64,000 nt of DNA from Pinibacter soli (GCF_029961145.1 NZ_JASBRG010000007.1:2522189-2586188), one strand, 5' to 3'; positions 26,742 through 34,874 are shown, counted from the stretch's first letter. Translations and numbers: made by a program. The notes: generated by a model from the letters alone, not told the origin.

Positions 26742-26771
26742 TTGAAAATGGAAAGTTGAAAATTGAAAATG
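26739..26771 (+). repeat. single-arm TTGAAAA tract at the gatC stop
   Basis: From the TAA of gatC the sequence runs TAATTGAAAATGG then AAAGTTGAAAATTGAAAATG. No clear complementary arm follows in the 116 bases before the next gene, although TTTTTGACTT copies occur at 26810-26836. Confidence 0.6.
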
Positions 26772-26887
26772 AAGGGAGTTTTGTACGTTTAATCTGTAAG
26801 CCGAATTTTGATTTTTGACTTTTTATTTTTGACTTGGGGTTGCAGCTTCCGACTCCTAACTCATAATTCACAACTCATAACCTCTCT

Positions 26888-27592
26888 ATGGATCAATCTA
26901 TCATTCATCTTGAAAATGTCCAGAAAAGCTATTTTATGGGAAAACAAGCTCTTCCCGTACTGAAAGGCATATCACTGGATATTTTTAAAAATGAATATGT
27001 TGCACTGATGGGCCCCTCAGGTTCTGGGAAAAGCACACTGATGAATATTATTGGCTGCCTCGACACTCTCACGGCAGGACAATACATATTAAACGGAAGC
27101 AACGTGAGCACCATGACAGATGATGCCCTTGCCGAAGTGCGCAACAAGGAGATTGGTTTTGTTTTCCAGCAATTCAATTTGCTGCCTCGCTTAACTGCTG
27201 CAGAGAATGTGGCCCTGCCGTTGATCTATGCAGGTATTGCAAAAAGGCAAAGACTCGAAATGGCAAAAGAAGTATTGGCAAAAGTGGGCCTTGCAGACAG
27301 AAGCCATCACAAACCAAATGAAATGAGCGGTGGTCAGATACAACGCGTGGCAATTGCCCGCGCACTGGTAAACAATCCTTCCATCATTCTTGCTGATGAG
27401 CCGACAGGAAACCTTGATTCCAAAACTTCAGTTGAGATCATGGAACTCTTTGGCAGCATTCAGGCGGCGGGAAATACTGTAGTTCTGGTTACCCACGAAG
27501 AAGATATCGCAGCTTATGCCCGCAGGGTTGTTCGTCTCCGCGACGGCGTGATAGAAACGGACAAGCGCAAGGAGATGGCAGCGGCGCACTGA
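26888..27592 (+). CDS. ABC transporter ATP-binding protein, MacB/LolD type
   Basis: 234-residue ATPase of the FtsE/LolD/MacB class. Walker [15 protein letters not shown] (about 39-52), Q-loop [10 protein letters not shown] (about 95-104), signature [14 protein letters not shown] (about 143-156), Walker [14 protein letters not shown], and switch His in VTHEEDIA. No permease gene is adjacent, so its membrane partner must be elsewhere. The stop TGA is part of an ACTGAATA word. Confidence 0.92.
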   Translation: MDQSIIHLENVQKSYFMGKQALPVLKGISLDIFKNEYVALMGPSGSGKSTLMNIIGCLDTLTAGQYILNGSNVSTMTDDALAEVRNKEIGFVFQQFNLLPRLTAAENVALPLIYAGIAKRQRLEMAKEVLAKVGLADRSHHKPNEMSGGQIQRVAIARALVNNPSIILADEPTGNLDSKTSVEIMELFGSIQAAGNTVVLVTHEEDIAAYARRVVRLRDGVIETDKRKEMAAAH

Positions 27593-27716
27593 ATAATTGA
27601 ATAAACTGAATAACTGAACTTTAAACTACAGTCAGTCATTCAATTTATTCGATCATTCAGTTATTCAATCGAAGAAGGCTATTCGGCACTCAACCATTCA
27701 GTTATTCAATCATTTC
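27590..27716. repeat. ACTGAATA octad inverted repeat between the ABC ATPase and adenosyltransferase genes
   Basis: The left arm (27590-27619) starts with the ATPase stop TGA inside the repeat word. Two right arms of opposite sense follow at 27637-27669 and 27694-27716 (TCAGTTATTCAAT). On the minus strand the last reads ATTGAATA, ACTGAATG, GTTGAGTG, CCGAATAG in 8-base steps. Confidence 0.75.
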
Positions 27717-27720
27717 TCCC

Positions 27721-28281
27721 ATGGCTACTAAAATCTACACCAAAACAGGTGATAAAGGAACAACGTCTTTAATAGGTGGTACGAAAGTTCCCAAGTCTCA
27801 TATTCGCATTGAAGCATATGGAACGGTAGATGAATTGAATTCATACATCGGGTTGGTCAATGACCTGATTACGGATAGTCACAGCAAAATTTTACTCAAA
27901 GAAATACAGGACCGTTTGTTTACCGTTGGCTCTTCACTGGCATGTGATCCTGATAAAGAACCTTCTCTCAAAATTCCTGATCTTAAAGAAAGTGACGTTG
28001 AACTACTGGAAAAGGAAATTGATAAAATGAACGCCGTTTTGCCGGCAATGAAGCATTTCATTTTGCCGGGAGGCAGCGTTGCAGTTTCACAAACGCATAT
28101 TGCACGTTGCGTTTGTCGCCGCGCAGAAAGGTTATGTGTAAACATGCAGTTCCAGGAATTGGCCGTTGAAGCAGTTGTGATCAAATATTTGAACAGATTG
28201 AGCGACTATCTTTTTGTATTGGCAAGATATGTGGCGCATTTGTCACATGTTGAAGAGATCGCATGGAAACCGAGGGTGTGA
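27721..28281 (+). CDS. PduO-type ATP:cob(I)alamin adenosyltransferase
   Basis: 186 residues. Transfers the adenosyl group of ATP to cob(I)alamin to make coenzyme B12. The N-terminal ATP-binding signature KIYTKTGDKGTTSLIGG (about 4-20), then RIEAYGTVDELNSYIGL, the PGGS motif at about 120, and the CRRAERLCV helix with the conserved Arg and Glu (about 136-144). Length fits the family. The organism therefore uses cobalamin enzymes, though none is encoded here. Confidence 0.94.
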   Translation: MATKIYTKTGDKGTTSLIGGTKVPKSHIRIEAYGTVDELNSYIGLVNDLITDSHSKILLKEIQDRLFTVGSSLACDPDKEPSLKIPDLKESDVELLEKEIDKMNAVLPAMKHFILPGGSVAVSQTHIARCVCRRAERLCVNMQFQELAVEAVVIKYLNRLSDYLFVLARYVAHLSHVEEIAWKPRV

Positions 28282-28298
28282 ACGCCTAACGCTAATTC

Positions 28299-28361
28299 AA
28301 AAGTGAAAATTAAAAAGTAAAAATATCGGGTACAGCTTTTTGATTTTTTATTTTTTAATTA
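28299..28361. repeat. A/T-rich inverted octad repeat at the deacetylase stop
   Basis: The right arm (28336-28361) starts on the minus strand at the TAA stop (TAATTAAAAAATAAAAAATC). The left arm 28299-28324 (AATTAAAAAGTAAAAAT) is an imperfect complement across a short GC-richer loop. It could act as a terminator for both converging genes. Confidence 0.6.
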
Positions 28362-29168
28362 TGCTAAACGCACACGTAGAAACTCCTGCGTAGTTATAAA
28401 TTCTCCATGTTGAGATAAATCTTTTATTAGCCTTATCATTCTTTCTTTTAGCACATTGTTTGCGCTATGGCGCTTTGTGTAGCCCGGTACTTTGTACTGG
28501 CTGATGTCTGTCAATTCCCACGGATGAAAGTACAAACACAAATAACCATCTTGCTTTAGTGTTTGAATCGCCAGATTCTTATACACCAAATAAGGGAGAT
28601 TTTTAAACGCGAGCCAAAAAAGAGGAATGCGTAAATGCGGCGATACTGAGGTAGGTACACGCACTATATTTTCTTCTTTATAAACTGTCCGCGATATTTT
28701 CAGGTTGTTATATCTACCCGGCAAATAAGTGGGATTAATGGAAGAATCGTACGTATAACCTGCCGCGAATACATCGCTCATCTCTACTTTTCGTAATCGC
28801 GGCATACGCAGTCCTGTTACTTCAGTTTTGCATATGTCGCTTAGCACTTTGCGACTTTGCAACAAATGCGAGGTTTCATATTCTGAGTGATAAAAAGTAT
28901 GAGAAGCAATCTCATGCTTTGCTGCGAGAGCAAGCATTTCAGCAGGATAGTGCTGAGCGAAATGGGCGGTTGTAAACAATGTGGTTTTGACGTCAGTTGC
29001 AGTCAAAACATCCTGCATACTTTGCAGGCCACGAAAACCGGTCGCCATTTGCTCTTCCGCTGAAATGATTTGACCATATTCCAGAGGCAAGTCAAATTCT
29101 TCTACGTCAAAACTAAGAAGTATGTAAGCCGGTTTGTTTTTCAAAATTTTGCACAAAAATTCGATCAA
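28359..29168 (-). CDS. polysaccharide deacetylase family protein (NodB-like)
   Basis: 269 residues. The first metal motif is LLSFDVEEFDLP (about 17-28), followed by ATGFRGLQSMQDVLTATDVKTTLFTTAHFA and HEIASHTFYHSEYET (about 85-99, the HSxxH-type metal site, here HTFYH). A late LCLYFHPWELTD holds the last catalytic His. It probably removes an acetyl group from a cell-surface glycan or lipid-linked sugar. A family 2 glycosyltransferase gene lies just upstream on the same strand. Confidence 0.88.
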   Translation of the reverse strand: MIEFLCKILKNKPAYILLSFDVEEFDLPLEYGQIISAEEQMATGFRGLQSMQDVLTATDVKTTLFTTAHFAQHYPAEMLALAAKHEIASHTFYHSEYETSHLLQSRKVLSDICKTEVTGLRMPRLRKVEMSDVFAAGYTYDSSINPTYLPGRYNNLKISRTVYKEENIVRVPTSVSPHLRIPLFWLAFKNLPYLVYKNLAIQTLKQDGYLCLYFHPWELTDISQYKVPGYTKRHSANNVLKERMIRLIKDLSQHGEFITTQEFLRVRLA

Positions 29169-29258
29169 AAATGTTGATATGGTGTAACTGGTTGAGAACT
29201 TTAACAGGAGGCACGATTCTTCCTGCTTAAAACTCAGAACTTATTACCCAAAACTTTA

Positions 29259-30038
29259 CTATGCAATAATATCAGACAATTGCTCAGTTTGCGCAATTGA
29301 AGGCACATTTTTCTCCTTCTCAAATCTCCTGCGCTGCTTTACAAGCTGCGCAAAATTTTTCAACTCTGTTTTCAGTACTGCATAACCCATGTTTGAGAAT
29401 ACCACATCGTCCCTCAATGACACCTCATTTATTTTGGTGCGCAAATTTCTGTGTGTAACAAGTTGCAAAAACTCCGTGTCGATAAGAAATCTATCGATGG
29501 TAGTAGCAAGAAATGCCTTTTTCCCGGCCTCGTTAAAAGCCTTGATGCCAGACTGAGTATCATTGATATATAATGAAAGGAAATTTCTATTGAGCCAGGA
29601 GCACCCCTTGGAGATGAGCCATCTTTTCAATGGTAATTTCTTGTAGTACGTGTGATTACGTTTTCCCGTAACAACTTCATAGCCTTTTTGAAGGTCATGG
29701 TACATCGTCAGAAGATTTTCATGCTCATACGGAAAATCAAAATCCGTTAGAACCACATAAGGTGCGGATGCGTTCTCGACGCCCGTTCGCAACGCATAGC
29801 CCTTGCCCTTGTTATCCGGGTAAGAAATAAAGGTAATAGAGGGATCTTTCTCTGAGATCACCTCAAAAAGATTTAGTAATTCCGGCGTTTCAAAACCATC
29901 GTTTACGATAACGAATTCGATATTTACCGATGAAGGAAAAATCGACCGTGCCTTAACTACGTTATCCAAGAAACGATGATGCCAGTTCGGGTTGGGTTTG
30001 TACAACGGTAGTACAAAAGAGATATCTTTGCTACTCAT
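29259..30038 (-). CDS. glycosyltransferase family 2
   Basis: 259 residues, soluble GT-A fold. Begins ISFVLPLYKPNPNWHHRFLDNV, with the nucleotide-sugar-binding VIVNDGFE (about 43-50), NKGKGYALRTGVENA (about 77-91) and the metal motif TDFDFPYE (about 98). The second half (SGIKAFNEAGKKAF...FLIDTEFL) is like dolichyl-phosphate/undecaprenyl-phosphate sugar transferases. With the deacetylase downstream it forms a pair similar in kind to ArnC/ArnD, but the substrate is unknown. Confidence 0.88.
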   Translation of the reverse strand: MSSKDISFVLPLYKPNPNWHHRFLDNVVKARSIFPSSVNIEFVIVNDGFETPELLNLFEVISEKDPSITFISYPDNKGKGYALRTGVENASAPYVVLTDFDFPYEHENLLTMYHDLQKGYEVVTGKRNHTYYKKLPLKRWLISKGCSWLNRNFLSLYINDTQSGIKAFNEAGKKAFLATTIDRFLIDTEFLQLVTHRNLRTKINEVSLRDDVVFSNMGYAVLKTELKNFAQLVKQRRRFEKEKNVPSIAQTEQLSDIIA

Positions 30039-30299
30039 TACTCAATTTCTCAGGTTAAAGATTCTTTGCAATTTACCGTAATATTTACCTATAAAACTGT
30101 TATTAGTCACTTTTTTTTGCCAATTATTAACAAAATTCAGCGCAAGTAATTATATTAAAATATAATCACACTCATATAACATTAATTATCAGAATACACT
30201 GATCAACATTTAGCCAGTGGCTGGCTAGTTTTTATCTAAACTGACCAAACCGCAACTAACATTGAATATCAACGTTTTACACTTTTAAGAATATTACAG
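30039..30299. other. AT-rich gap without a gene; one small hairpin
   Basis: No reading frame of note. TAGCCAG-TGG-CTGGCTA at 30211-30227 is a perfect 7-bp stem followed on the plus strand by GTTTTT, terminator-like, although no plus-strand gene precedes it. The gap probably carries the promoter of the minus-strand glycosyltransferase. Confidence 0.35.
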
Positions 30300-30798
30300 C
30301 TACTTAAATAGATTGATTTTATTCAGAAAAGGTTTGATCAGTTTCGAAATTTTGAGATGAAATTTTTCCAACGCAAAATGTACGGAGTGAAACCAATATA
30401 GTTCTGCATCGGGTAGATTTTTCTTATACACTATTGCAACGGCGGCTGCCAACGAAGCATCATTTTCACCCCGGGTAATTAATACAGGCGGTTGATTTGT
30501 TCTTAAGTATTCCTGCCATTTAGAATACTGCTTAATACTCTCTTGATAGTTGTAAAGAAGATCAAGTTGAATCTCTTTATTTCGTTCTTTTTCTGAAAAA
30601 TACAGGTCGTAGTGGTAGGGCATCCGGGCTTATGCGTGACTGATCTTCTGCACCGTCAAGATATTCCGTCATAGTACCTTCCAGTGATATCATTTTACGC
30701 ATCGCATTTTCGGTTTGCTCATTTCTATTTGCCCAAAACTTTTTGTCATCTTCGGTTGCAGGACCAAGCCCTTTGTTGCGGAGTGTCGAAAGGTTGTA
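30300..30798 (-). pseudogene. truncated, frameshifted alpha/beta hydrolase
   Basis: An intact 107-codon frame (30300-30623) encodes only the C-terminal part of an alpha/beta hydrolase: KQYSKWQEYLRTNQPP, LITRGENDA and LPDAELYWFHSVHFALEKF, with the late Asp and the catalytic His in HFALE. Just upstream, in another frame (to about 30798), the conceptual product continues the same protein as GLGPATEDDKKFW...GAEDQSRISPDA. The two frames join near 30620, so a frameshift is present. The nucleophile-elbow half of the enzyme is missing; the coding trace stops at the terminator of the preceding gene. Confidence 0.8.
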
Positions 30799-30830
30799 AA
30801 AAGAGCGATGAAGTTTTTCCCATCGCTCTT
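30796..30830 (-). terminator. terminator of the NAD(P)-binding protein gene
   Basis: A 10-bp perfect stem AAGAGCGATG/CATCGCTCTT (30801-30810, 30821-30830) is followed on the minus strand by TTTAC. It lies eight bases after the gene's stop. Confidence 0.85.
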
Positions 30831-30837
30831 AATAAGT

Positions 30838-31491
30838 TTAATATGCTACTGTAAAACGCTGGCGAATGAATTTTCCATTTTTAATTTCATCAAGAATTGC
30901 GATGGAAAGATCCTCCACAGAAATTTTACTTTCGTGATTGGCATCAAATACCGGTTGGTCATTTCCCGTGCGATATTTTCCGGTACGACCGGTGTCAACT
31001 CCCGGATGCATCAGGATCGCAGGACTTAAAAATGACCAATCCAATTCGTTGTCATTTCTGATGATATTTAGATAGTCTCTTGCAGCTTGCGCACCGGCTT
31101 TATACTCTGCAGGGAACTGTGGCGTATCTACCAATTGCACGCCGGGTGCGATTTCCAGGCTGCCTGCTCCGCCAATCACCAGTATTCTTTTAACACCCGC
31201 CTTCTTTGCTGCTTCCTGGATGGCCTGCGATCCTTTCAGAAAATCGTTGTAGATGTTAGGATTAGTCCATCCGGCATTATAAGCACTTATAATGGCATCG
31301 TTGCCTTTTAAAGAAGCAGCGAGTTCTTCCACATTAAAAGCATCAGCCTTAACCACTGTTAATTTTGAATCATTCACTTTTACATTTTCAGGATGACGAA
31401 CAATCGCTATCACATTATGTCCACGACTTAAAGATTCTGTTACAACATGTGATCCAACAAAGCCAGAGGCTCCGATTACTGCTAGTTTCAT
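30838..31491 (-). CDS. NAD(P)-binding oxidoreductase, NmrA/YwnB-like
   Basis: 217 residues with a Rossmann fold. The dinucleotide motif GASGFVGSHV is at residues 8-17 and the sequence follows single-domain atypical SDRs (VIGGAGSLEI, then LDWSFLSPAILMHPG). Such proteins reduce or sense NAD(P)-linked substrates; the exact reaction is unknown. An Rrf2 regulator gene lies upstream on the same strand, and the 60-base gap holds a palindrome like the one before the regulator, so it is a probable target. Confidence 0.85.
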   Translation of the reverse strand: MKLAVIGASGFVGSHVVTESLSRGHNVIAIVRHPENVKVNDSKLTVVKADAFNVEELAASLKGNDAIISAYNAGWTNPNIYNDFLKGSQAIQEAAKKAGVKRILVIGGAGSLEIAPGVQLVDTPQFPAEYKAGAQAARDYLNIIRNDNELDWSFLSPAILMHPGVDTGRTGKYRTGNDQPVFDANHESKISVEDLSIAILDEIKNGKFIRQRFTVAY

Positions 31492-31513
31492 AATTATTGT
31501 TTTTTAATTCATA

Positions 31514-31534
31514 TTGTAATATTTTTTATTACAG
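31514..31534 (-). promoter_or_regulatory. putative Rrf2 operator before the oxidoreductase gene
   Basis: TTGTAAT (31514-31520), seven bases, ATTACAG (31528-31534). Half sites and spacing match the palindrome at 31963-31983 before the regulator gene, with one base difference. Confidence 0.6.
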
Positions 31535-31551
31535 TTATGTTCAAAAAAAAT

Positions 31552-31962
31552 TTAGTTGAATTTACCTGCAAATTCAGCCAGTGATTTTTTGCCAAGCTTT
31601 TGCATTAAGGTATCTTCTACCTCATTGTATAGATTGTCGAGATGTTTATTTATTTGCTTACCCACTCTGCATTTGGGGTTGGGGTCTGTGCGTTTTGTTC
31701 CTAACGCAGATTCTTGTCTTACGGCTTCGTAGATTTCTGATAACAGGATTTTATTTGCCGGCTTCGCAAGATACACGCCACCATTTTTACCCTCTTTACT
31801 TTCCACTAAACCATGCTGACGTAAATTGCTTAGTTCTTTTCTTACCAATACAGGATTAATGTTGATGCTGCCCGCAATCCATTCTGAAGACTGAAGCTCA
31901 TCTCCCATCAGATCCAATAAGGTGAGAATGTGAAGTGATATTGCAAAACGACTGTTGCTCAA
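31552..31962 (-). CDS. Rrf2 family transcriptional regulator
   Basis: 136 residues. A winged helix covers residues 1-70 (RFAISLHILTLL, then INPVLVRKELSNLRQHGLVESKEGKNGGVYLAKP), followed by LSEIYEAVRQE and a dimerisation helix. Only one cysteine (CRVGKQI) is present, so the three-cysteine iron-sulfur site of IscR/NsrR is lacking. The start is TTG at 31962, directly abutting the operator-like palindrome; the next ATG would cut off the first helix. Likely represses itself and the oxidoreductase. Confidence 0.9.
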   Translation of the reverse strand: MSNSRFAISLHILTLLDLMGDELQSSEWIAGSININPVLVRKELSNLRQHGLVESKEGKNGGVYLAKPANKILLSEIYEAVRQESALGTKRTDPNPKCRVGKQINKHLDNLYNEVEDTLMQKLGKKSLAEFAGKFN

Positions 31963-31983
31963 CTGTAATTTTATTTATTACAG
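31963..31983 (-). promoter_or_regulatory. putative Rrf2 operator (autoregulation)
   Basis: CTGTAAT (31963-31969), seven bases, ATTACAG (31977-31983): perfect 7-bp dyad. It touches the TTG start codon, so a bound regulator would block transcription or initiation. Confidence 0.6.
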
Positions 31984-32044
31984 TAAAGGTAAAGAGTTTT
32001 TTTTGAAAAAATGTTTTTTTATCTGGTGAGTTCAGAGCAGTGCT

Positions 32045-32200
32045 TAATTTGAAAATTTGAGGATTTGAAAATTTGAAAATTCATTCTGTGCAGCTTTTCA
32101 TTTTTCAAATGAACTCTCGAATATCCGAGAGAAAAGAATAAATGAAGAAGAACCCGCCAAAAGCATTTTCAAATTTTCAAATCCTCAAATTTTCAAATTA
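32045..32200. repeat. perfect 36-bp inverted TTTGAAAA octad repeat at the lolD stop
   Basis: Arms 32045-32080 and 32165-32200 are exact reverse complements (36 of 36) around an 84-base loop. Each arm is four 8-base words: TTTGAAAA, TTTGAGGA, TTTGAAAA, TTTGAAAA. On the minus strand the right-hand arm begins with the lolD stop codon itself (TAATTTG...). The identity of the odd word TTTGAGGA in both arms excludes chance pairing of two independent tracts. Confidence 0.95.
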
Positions 32201-32851
32201 CAACAACATTTTCCCGTCTTTCATGTGCAGCACCCTGTCGCTCATTTGCGCCAACTCTTCGTTATGGGTTACAATAAGAAAGGTTTGATCAAATTGTTTG
32301 CGCAGATCAAAGAAAAGCTGGTGAAGCTCCCTCGCGTTTACTGAATCGAGATTTCCGGTGGGTTCGTCTGCGAAGACAATTTTAGGATTGTTAATCAGCG
32401 CTCTGGCAACAGCTACTCTTTGCTGTTCGCCACCTGAAAGCGCCTGTGGTTTATTATCCTTCCGGGTACCAATACCTAAAATATCTAATAAATGCGCGGC
32501 CCTTTCCGTAATATCCCTTTTTCTTTTTCCCGCTATCCAACCTGGAATGCAAACGTTTTCCAGCGCAGTAAACTCGGGTAATAAATGGTGGAACTGAAAT
32601 ACAAAACCTATGTGTGTATTGCGAAATGCGGCCAGTTTTTTACCTGAAAGCTGGTGATAATTCACATTTTCGAGAGCAACAGTGCCGTTATCAGGCTTAT
32701 CAAGAGTGCCCAAAATATGAAGCAGCGTGCTTTTGCCGGCACCCGAGGATCCTACAATACTTACTATTTCGCCTTTGTTAATATCTATGTCCACTCCTTT
32801 CAATACTTCCAGACTGCCATATTTTTTGTGGATTTCCCGGGCTGTGAGCAT
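32198..32851 (-). CDS. lolD: lipoprotein-release ABC transporter ATPase LolD-like
   Basis: 217 residues. ATPase of an FtsE/MacB-class exporter, best matching LolD, which drives lipoprotein release from the inner membrane. Walker A GSSGAGKSTLLHIL (about 34-47), Q-loop FVFQFHHLLPEFTALENV, signature LSGGEQQRVAVARAL, Walker [13 protein letters not shown], switch His in VTHNEEL. The LolC/E-type permease is not adjacent. The name rests on overall similarity; MacB-type function cannot be excluded. Confidence 0.85.
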   Translation of the reverse strand: MLTAREIHKKYGSLEVLKGVDIDINKGEIVSIVGSSGAGKSTLLHILGTLDKPDNGTVALENVNYHQLSGKKLAAFRNTHIGFVFQFHHLLPEFTALENVCIPGWIAGKRKRDITERAAHLLDILGIGTRKDNKPQALSGGEQQRVAVARALINNPKIVFADEPTGNLDSVNARELHQLFFDLRKQFDQTFLIVTHNEELAQMSDRVLHMKDGKMLL

Positions 32852-32966
32852 GCTTTTTTATATTTCGGTTTTAACAAGAAAACTATCAAAAAATGCCGCA
32901 GTTGCTACATTTTAGGACATGTAAAGCAATATTAATAAAAACTTTATGACCACCCACAATATCAGA

Positions 32967-32997
32967 TTTGGAAATACCATTTTAACCACTACTTTTG
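32967..32997 (+). promoter_or_regulatory. consensus Bacteroidota promoter for the DUF2795 gene
   Basis: TTTG at 32967-32970, 19 bases, TACTTTTG at 32990-32997: exact matches to the -33 TTTG and -7 TAnnTTTG boxes at the preferred spacing. The gene starts at 33064, leaving a leader of about 60 bases. Confidence 0.7.
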
Positions 32998-33063
32998 CGA
33001 AAAAATTAGGTAAATGCAAATATTTCGTTTGCCTTTACGTTTACTAATAAAAAAAGTAGAAAG

Positions 33064-33285
33064 ATGTTCTGGACACTCGAATTAGCATCCTATCTTGAAG
33101 ACGCACCCTGGCCAGCTACCAAAGATGAGTTGATTGATTATGCCATCCGTAGCGGCGCTCCAATTGAGGTTGTTGAAAACTTGCAGGAGTTGGAAGATGA
33201 AGGTGAAATTTATGAGGGTATTGATGATATCTGGCCCGATTATCCTTCACAGGAAGACTTTTTCTTTAATGAGGATGAATATTAA
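33064..33285 (+). CDS. DUF2795 domain-containing protein
   Basis: 73-residue acidic protein (FWTLELASYLEDAPWPATKDELIDYA, then GAPIEVVENLQELEDEGEIYEGIDDIWPDY). The TKDELIDYAIRSGAP segment resembles a small helix-turn-helix fold. Typical short DUF2795 protein of this phylum, function unknown. It has its own consensus promoter and terminator. Confidence 0.88.
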   Translation: MFWTLELASYLEDAPWPATKDELIDYAIRSGAPIEVVENLQELEDEGEIYEGIDDIWPDYPSQEDFFFNEDEY

Positions 33286-33320
33286 TCAATAAGGAGAAAT
33301 AACCTCGGAAACATATTCTG

Positions 33321-33353
33321 CCGCTCACTGAATGGTGAGCGGTTTTTGTTTTT
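33321..33353 (+). terminator. terminator of the DUF2795 gene
   Basis: An 8-bp stem CCGCTCAC/GTGAGCGG around TGAATG is followed by TTTTTGTTTTT. Confidence 0.88.
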
Positions 33354-33415
33354 ATAATAACTGAGAAGTTCTTAGTTGTTAGGCATCAATGACCGCTGTT
33401 CAACAATAAAAGCTA

Positions 33416-33961
33416 TCAACCAACAACCAGCCACTCTTTCTTCAAATTCTCCCTCGCAGCAGTTTCATATTTCTCATAGAACTCCTTAGTCTTAAATATT
33501 CTCTTCATTTCCAGGAAATGTAGTAACACTTGCTTGCGGCCGGGTTTATATATAAGATCGGGGTAAATCGCATACTCTGTAAACAAATTCATATCTGCAT
33601 TCGCAGAAAAATCATGGTCCTTCGTAGCATTGATCATTTCTACACAAACCTAATGTCTTTTGGCGGAACCTTTAACGAAGAAAGCCTTTTCTCAGCTAGT
33701 TCGGCGCTCTTCACTTCATTATTCTTCCTGAAAGTATTGTAAACTATATCGTGATAAAAGAGCGCAAACATCATCACGTTCCATTGCTATCTGGTCTTTG
33801 CATGCAGTAAGCTCCGCATGAAGATTTTCAAGATGCGAAAGATTATGGTAGTACCTTTTCTTGTTGCCATAACTTTTCTCAATTTCCTCCCAGCAATTCG
33901 CAATCACAGTGTTATTTGTCGTATACTCATCAAGAAGATCGAAGAAAAAATCTTTTAACAT
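33416..33961 (-). pseudogene. decayed HD-superfamily metal-dependent phosphohydrolase
   Basis: Three frame fragments together resemble one HD-domain protein. The first (from 33961) has the metal-site start KKRYYHNLSHLENL. A shift near 33780 moves the HD motif (FALFYHDIVYNTFRKNNE) into another frame, readable in the minus-strand translation to a stop at about 33640. The last (33416-33637) has AIYPDLIYKPGRKQVLLHFLEM. About 25-30 residues expected between NLFT and EYAIYPD are missing, so there is also an internal deletion. At least two frame disruptions make this a pseudogene. Confidence 0.85.
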
Positions 33962-34050
33962 ATGACCCGTTTGCGTATTCTAATGTAGCACAAAATATTG
34001 GGCGAATTGGAAACAACCCCAGAGAAGGAAATTACGTTTGTTTATGGTAG

Positions 34051-34150
34051 AAGTTGGTCGTTGAGAATTGTTAGTCGTTAAGCTTTAGTATTGATTAGTC
34101 GTCATTAGAGCCTGACTAATAACTAATAACTAACAACCGGCTATCAACTC
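34051..34150. repeat. GTTGTTAGT-type inverted repeat before the YceI gene
   Basis: Left tract 34051-34082 (AGTTGGTCGTTGAGAATTG then TTAGTCGTT) and right tract 34113-34150 (ACTAATAACTAATAACTAAC then AACCGGCTATCAACTC) are of opposite sense and partly complementary. The word AGTTGTT is shared with the repeat near 42.5 kb. Confidence 0.6.
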
Positions 34151-34257
34151 TTTCCCTTAACGGAATGATTATTTCATTAATTTCAAAAATCGTATTGCGG
34201 ACTAATAATATTTAAACCATTTAAACAATATCGAATCAAAGGTTAAAAGCAAATTTC

Positions 34258-34803
34258 ATGAAAGGATATAAATTTCTCGCTGCTCTGTTGATAGCTATTT
34301 TCATTTGCAGCTTTTCATATGCCCAGCAATACGCACCGGAAGCTTCTGGTTCCAAAATCGGATTTGGCATTAAAAACCTTGGTGTAACCGTTCACGGTAC
34401 ATTCAGCGGTTTAGAGGGAGAAATAACTTTCGATCCAAACCAGTCTTCAAAATCTTCTTTCAATGTTCACGTAGATTCAAAGTCTATCAATACGGATAAT
34501 GATATGCGTGATAATCATCTACGTAAGGAAGAATTTTTTAACGTGGAAAAATATCCTCACTTAACTTTTGTCAGCGAAAGCATTACTGGTTCCGGTAAAA
34601 GTTTTAATGTAAAAGGAAAACTTACCATAAAAGGGGTCACCAAAGAAGTCAGTTTCAAATTCACCGCCACGCCTCAGGGAGACATTTACACGTTTAAAGG
34701 CAGCTTTGAACTGAATCGCCGCGACTTTGAGGTGGGAGGCAGCAGCATCACCATGTCAGACAAGGTTAACGTAGAATTGATCGTGGTGGCAAAAAAGAAA
34801 TAA
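34258..34803 (+). CDS. YceI family periplasmic protein
   Basis: 181 residues. Signal peptide ends SYAQ (about 22). The lipocalin-like YceI fold is recognisable: SKIGFGIKNLGVTVHGTFSGLEGEITFDP, then NTDNDMRDNHLRKEEFFNVEKYPHLTF and LTIKGVTKEVSFKF. Family members bind polyisoprenoid lipids. Precise role here is unknown. Monocistronic, with a strong terminator. Confidence 0.95.
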   Translation: MKGYKFLAALLIAIFICSFSYAQQYAPEASGSKIGFGIKNLGVTVHGTFSGLEGEITFDPNQSSKSSFNVHVDSKSINTDNDMRDNHLRKEEFFNVEKYPHLTFVSESITGSGKSFNVKGKLTIKGVTKEVSFKFTATPQGDIYTFKGSFELNRRDFEVGGSSITMSDKVNVELIVVAKKK

Positions 34804-34819
34804 AGTCGCTCGATATAGC

Positions 34820-34857
34820 AAAGAGGCCATTTCCTAATATTGAAATGGCCTCTTTTT
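34820..34857. terminator. bidirectional terminator between yceI-like gene and fabI
   Basis: A 14-bp perfect stem AAAGAGGCCATTTC (34820-34833) pairs with 34842-34855. T-runs on both sides serve the two converging genes. Confidence 0.9.
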
Positions 34858-34874
34858 ATGGAATAATTATTTGA

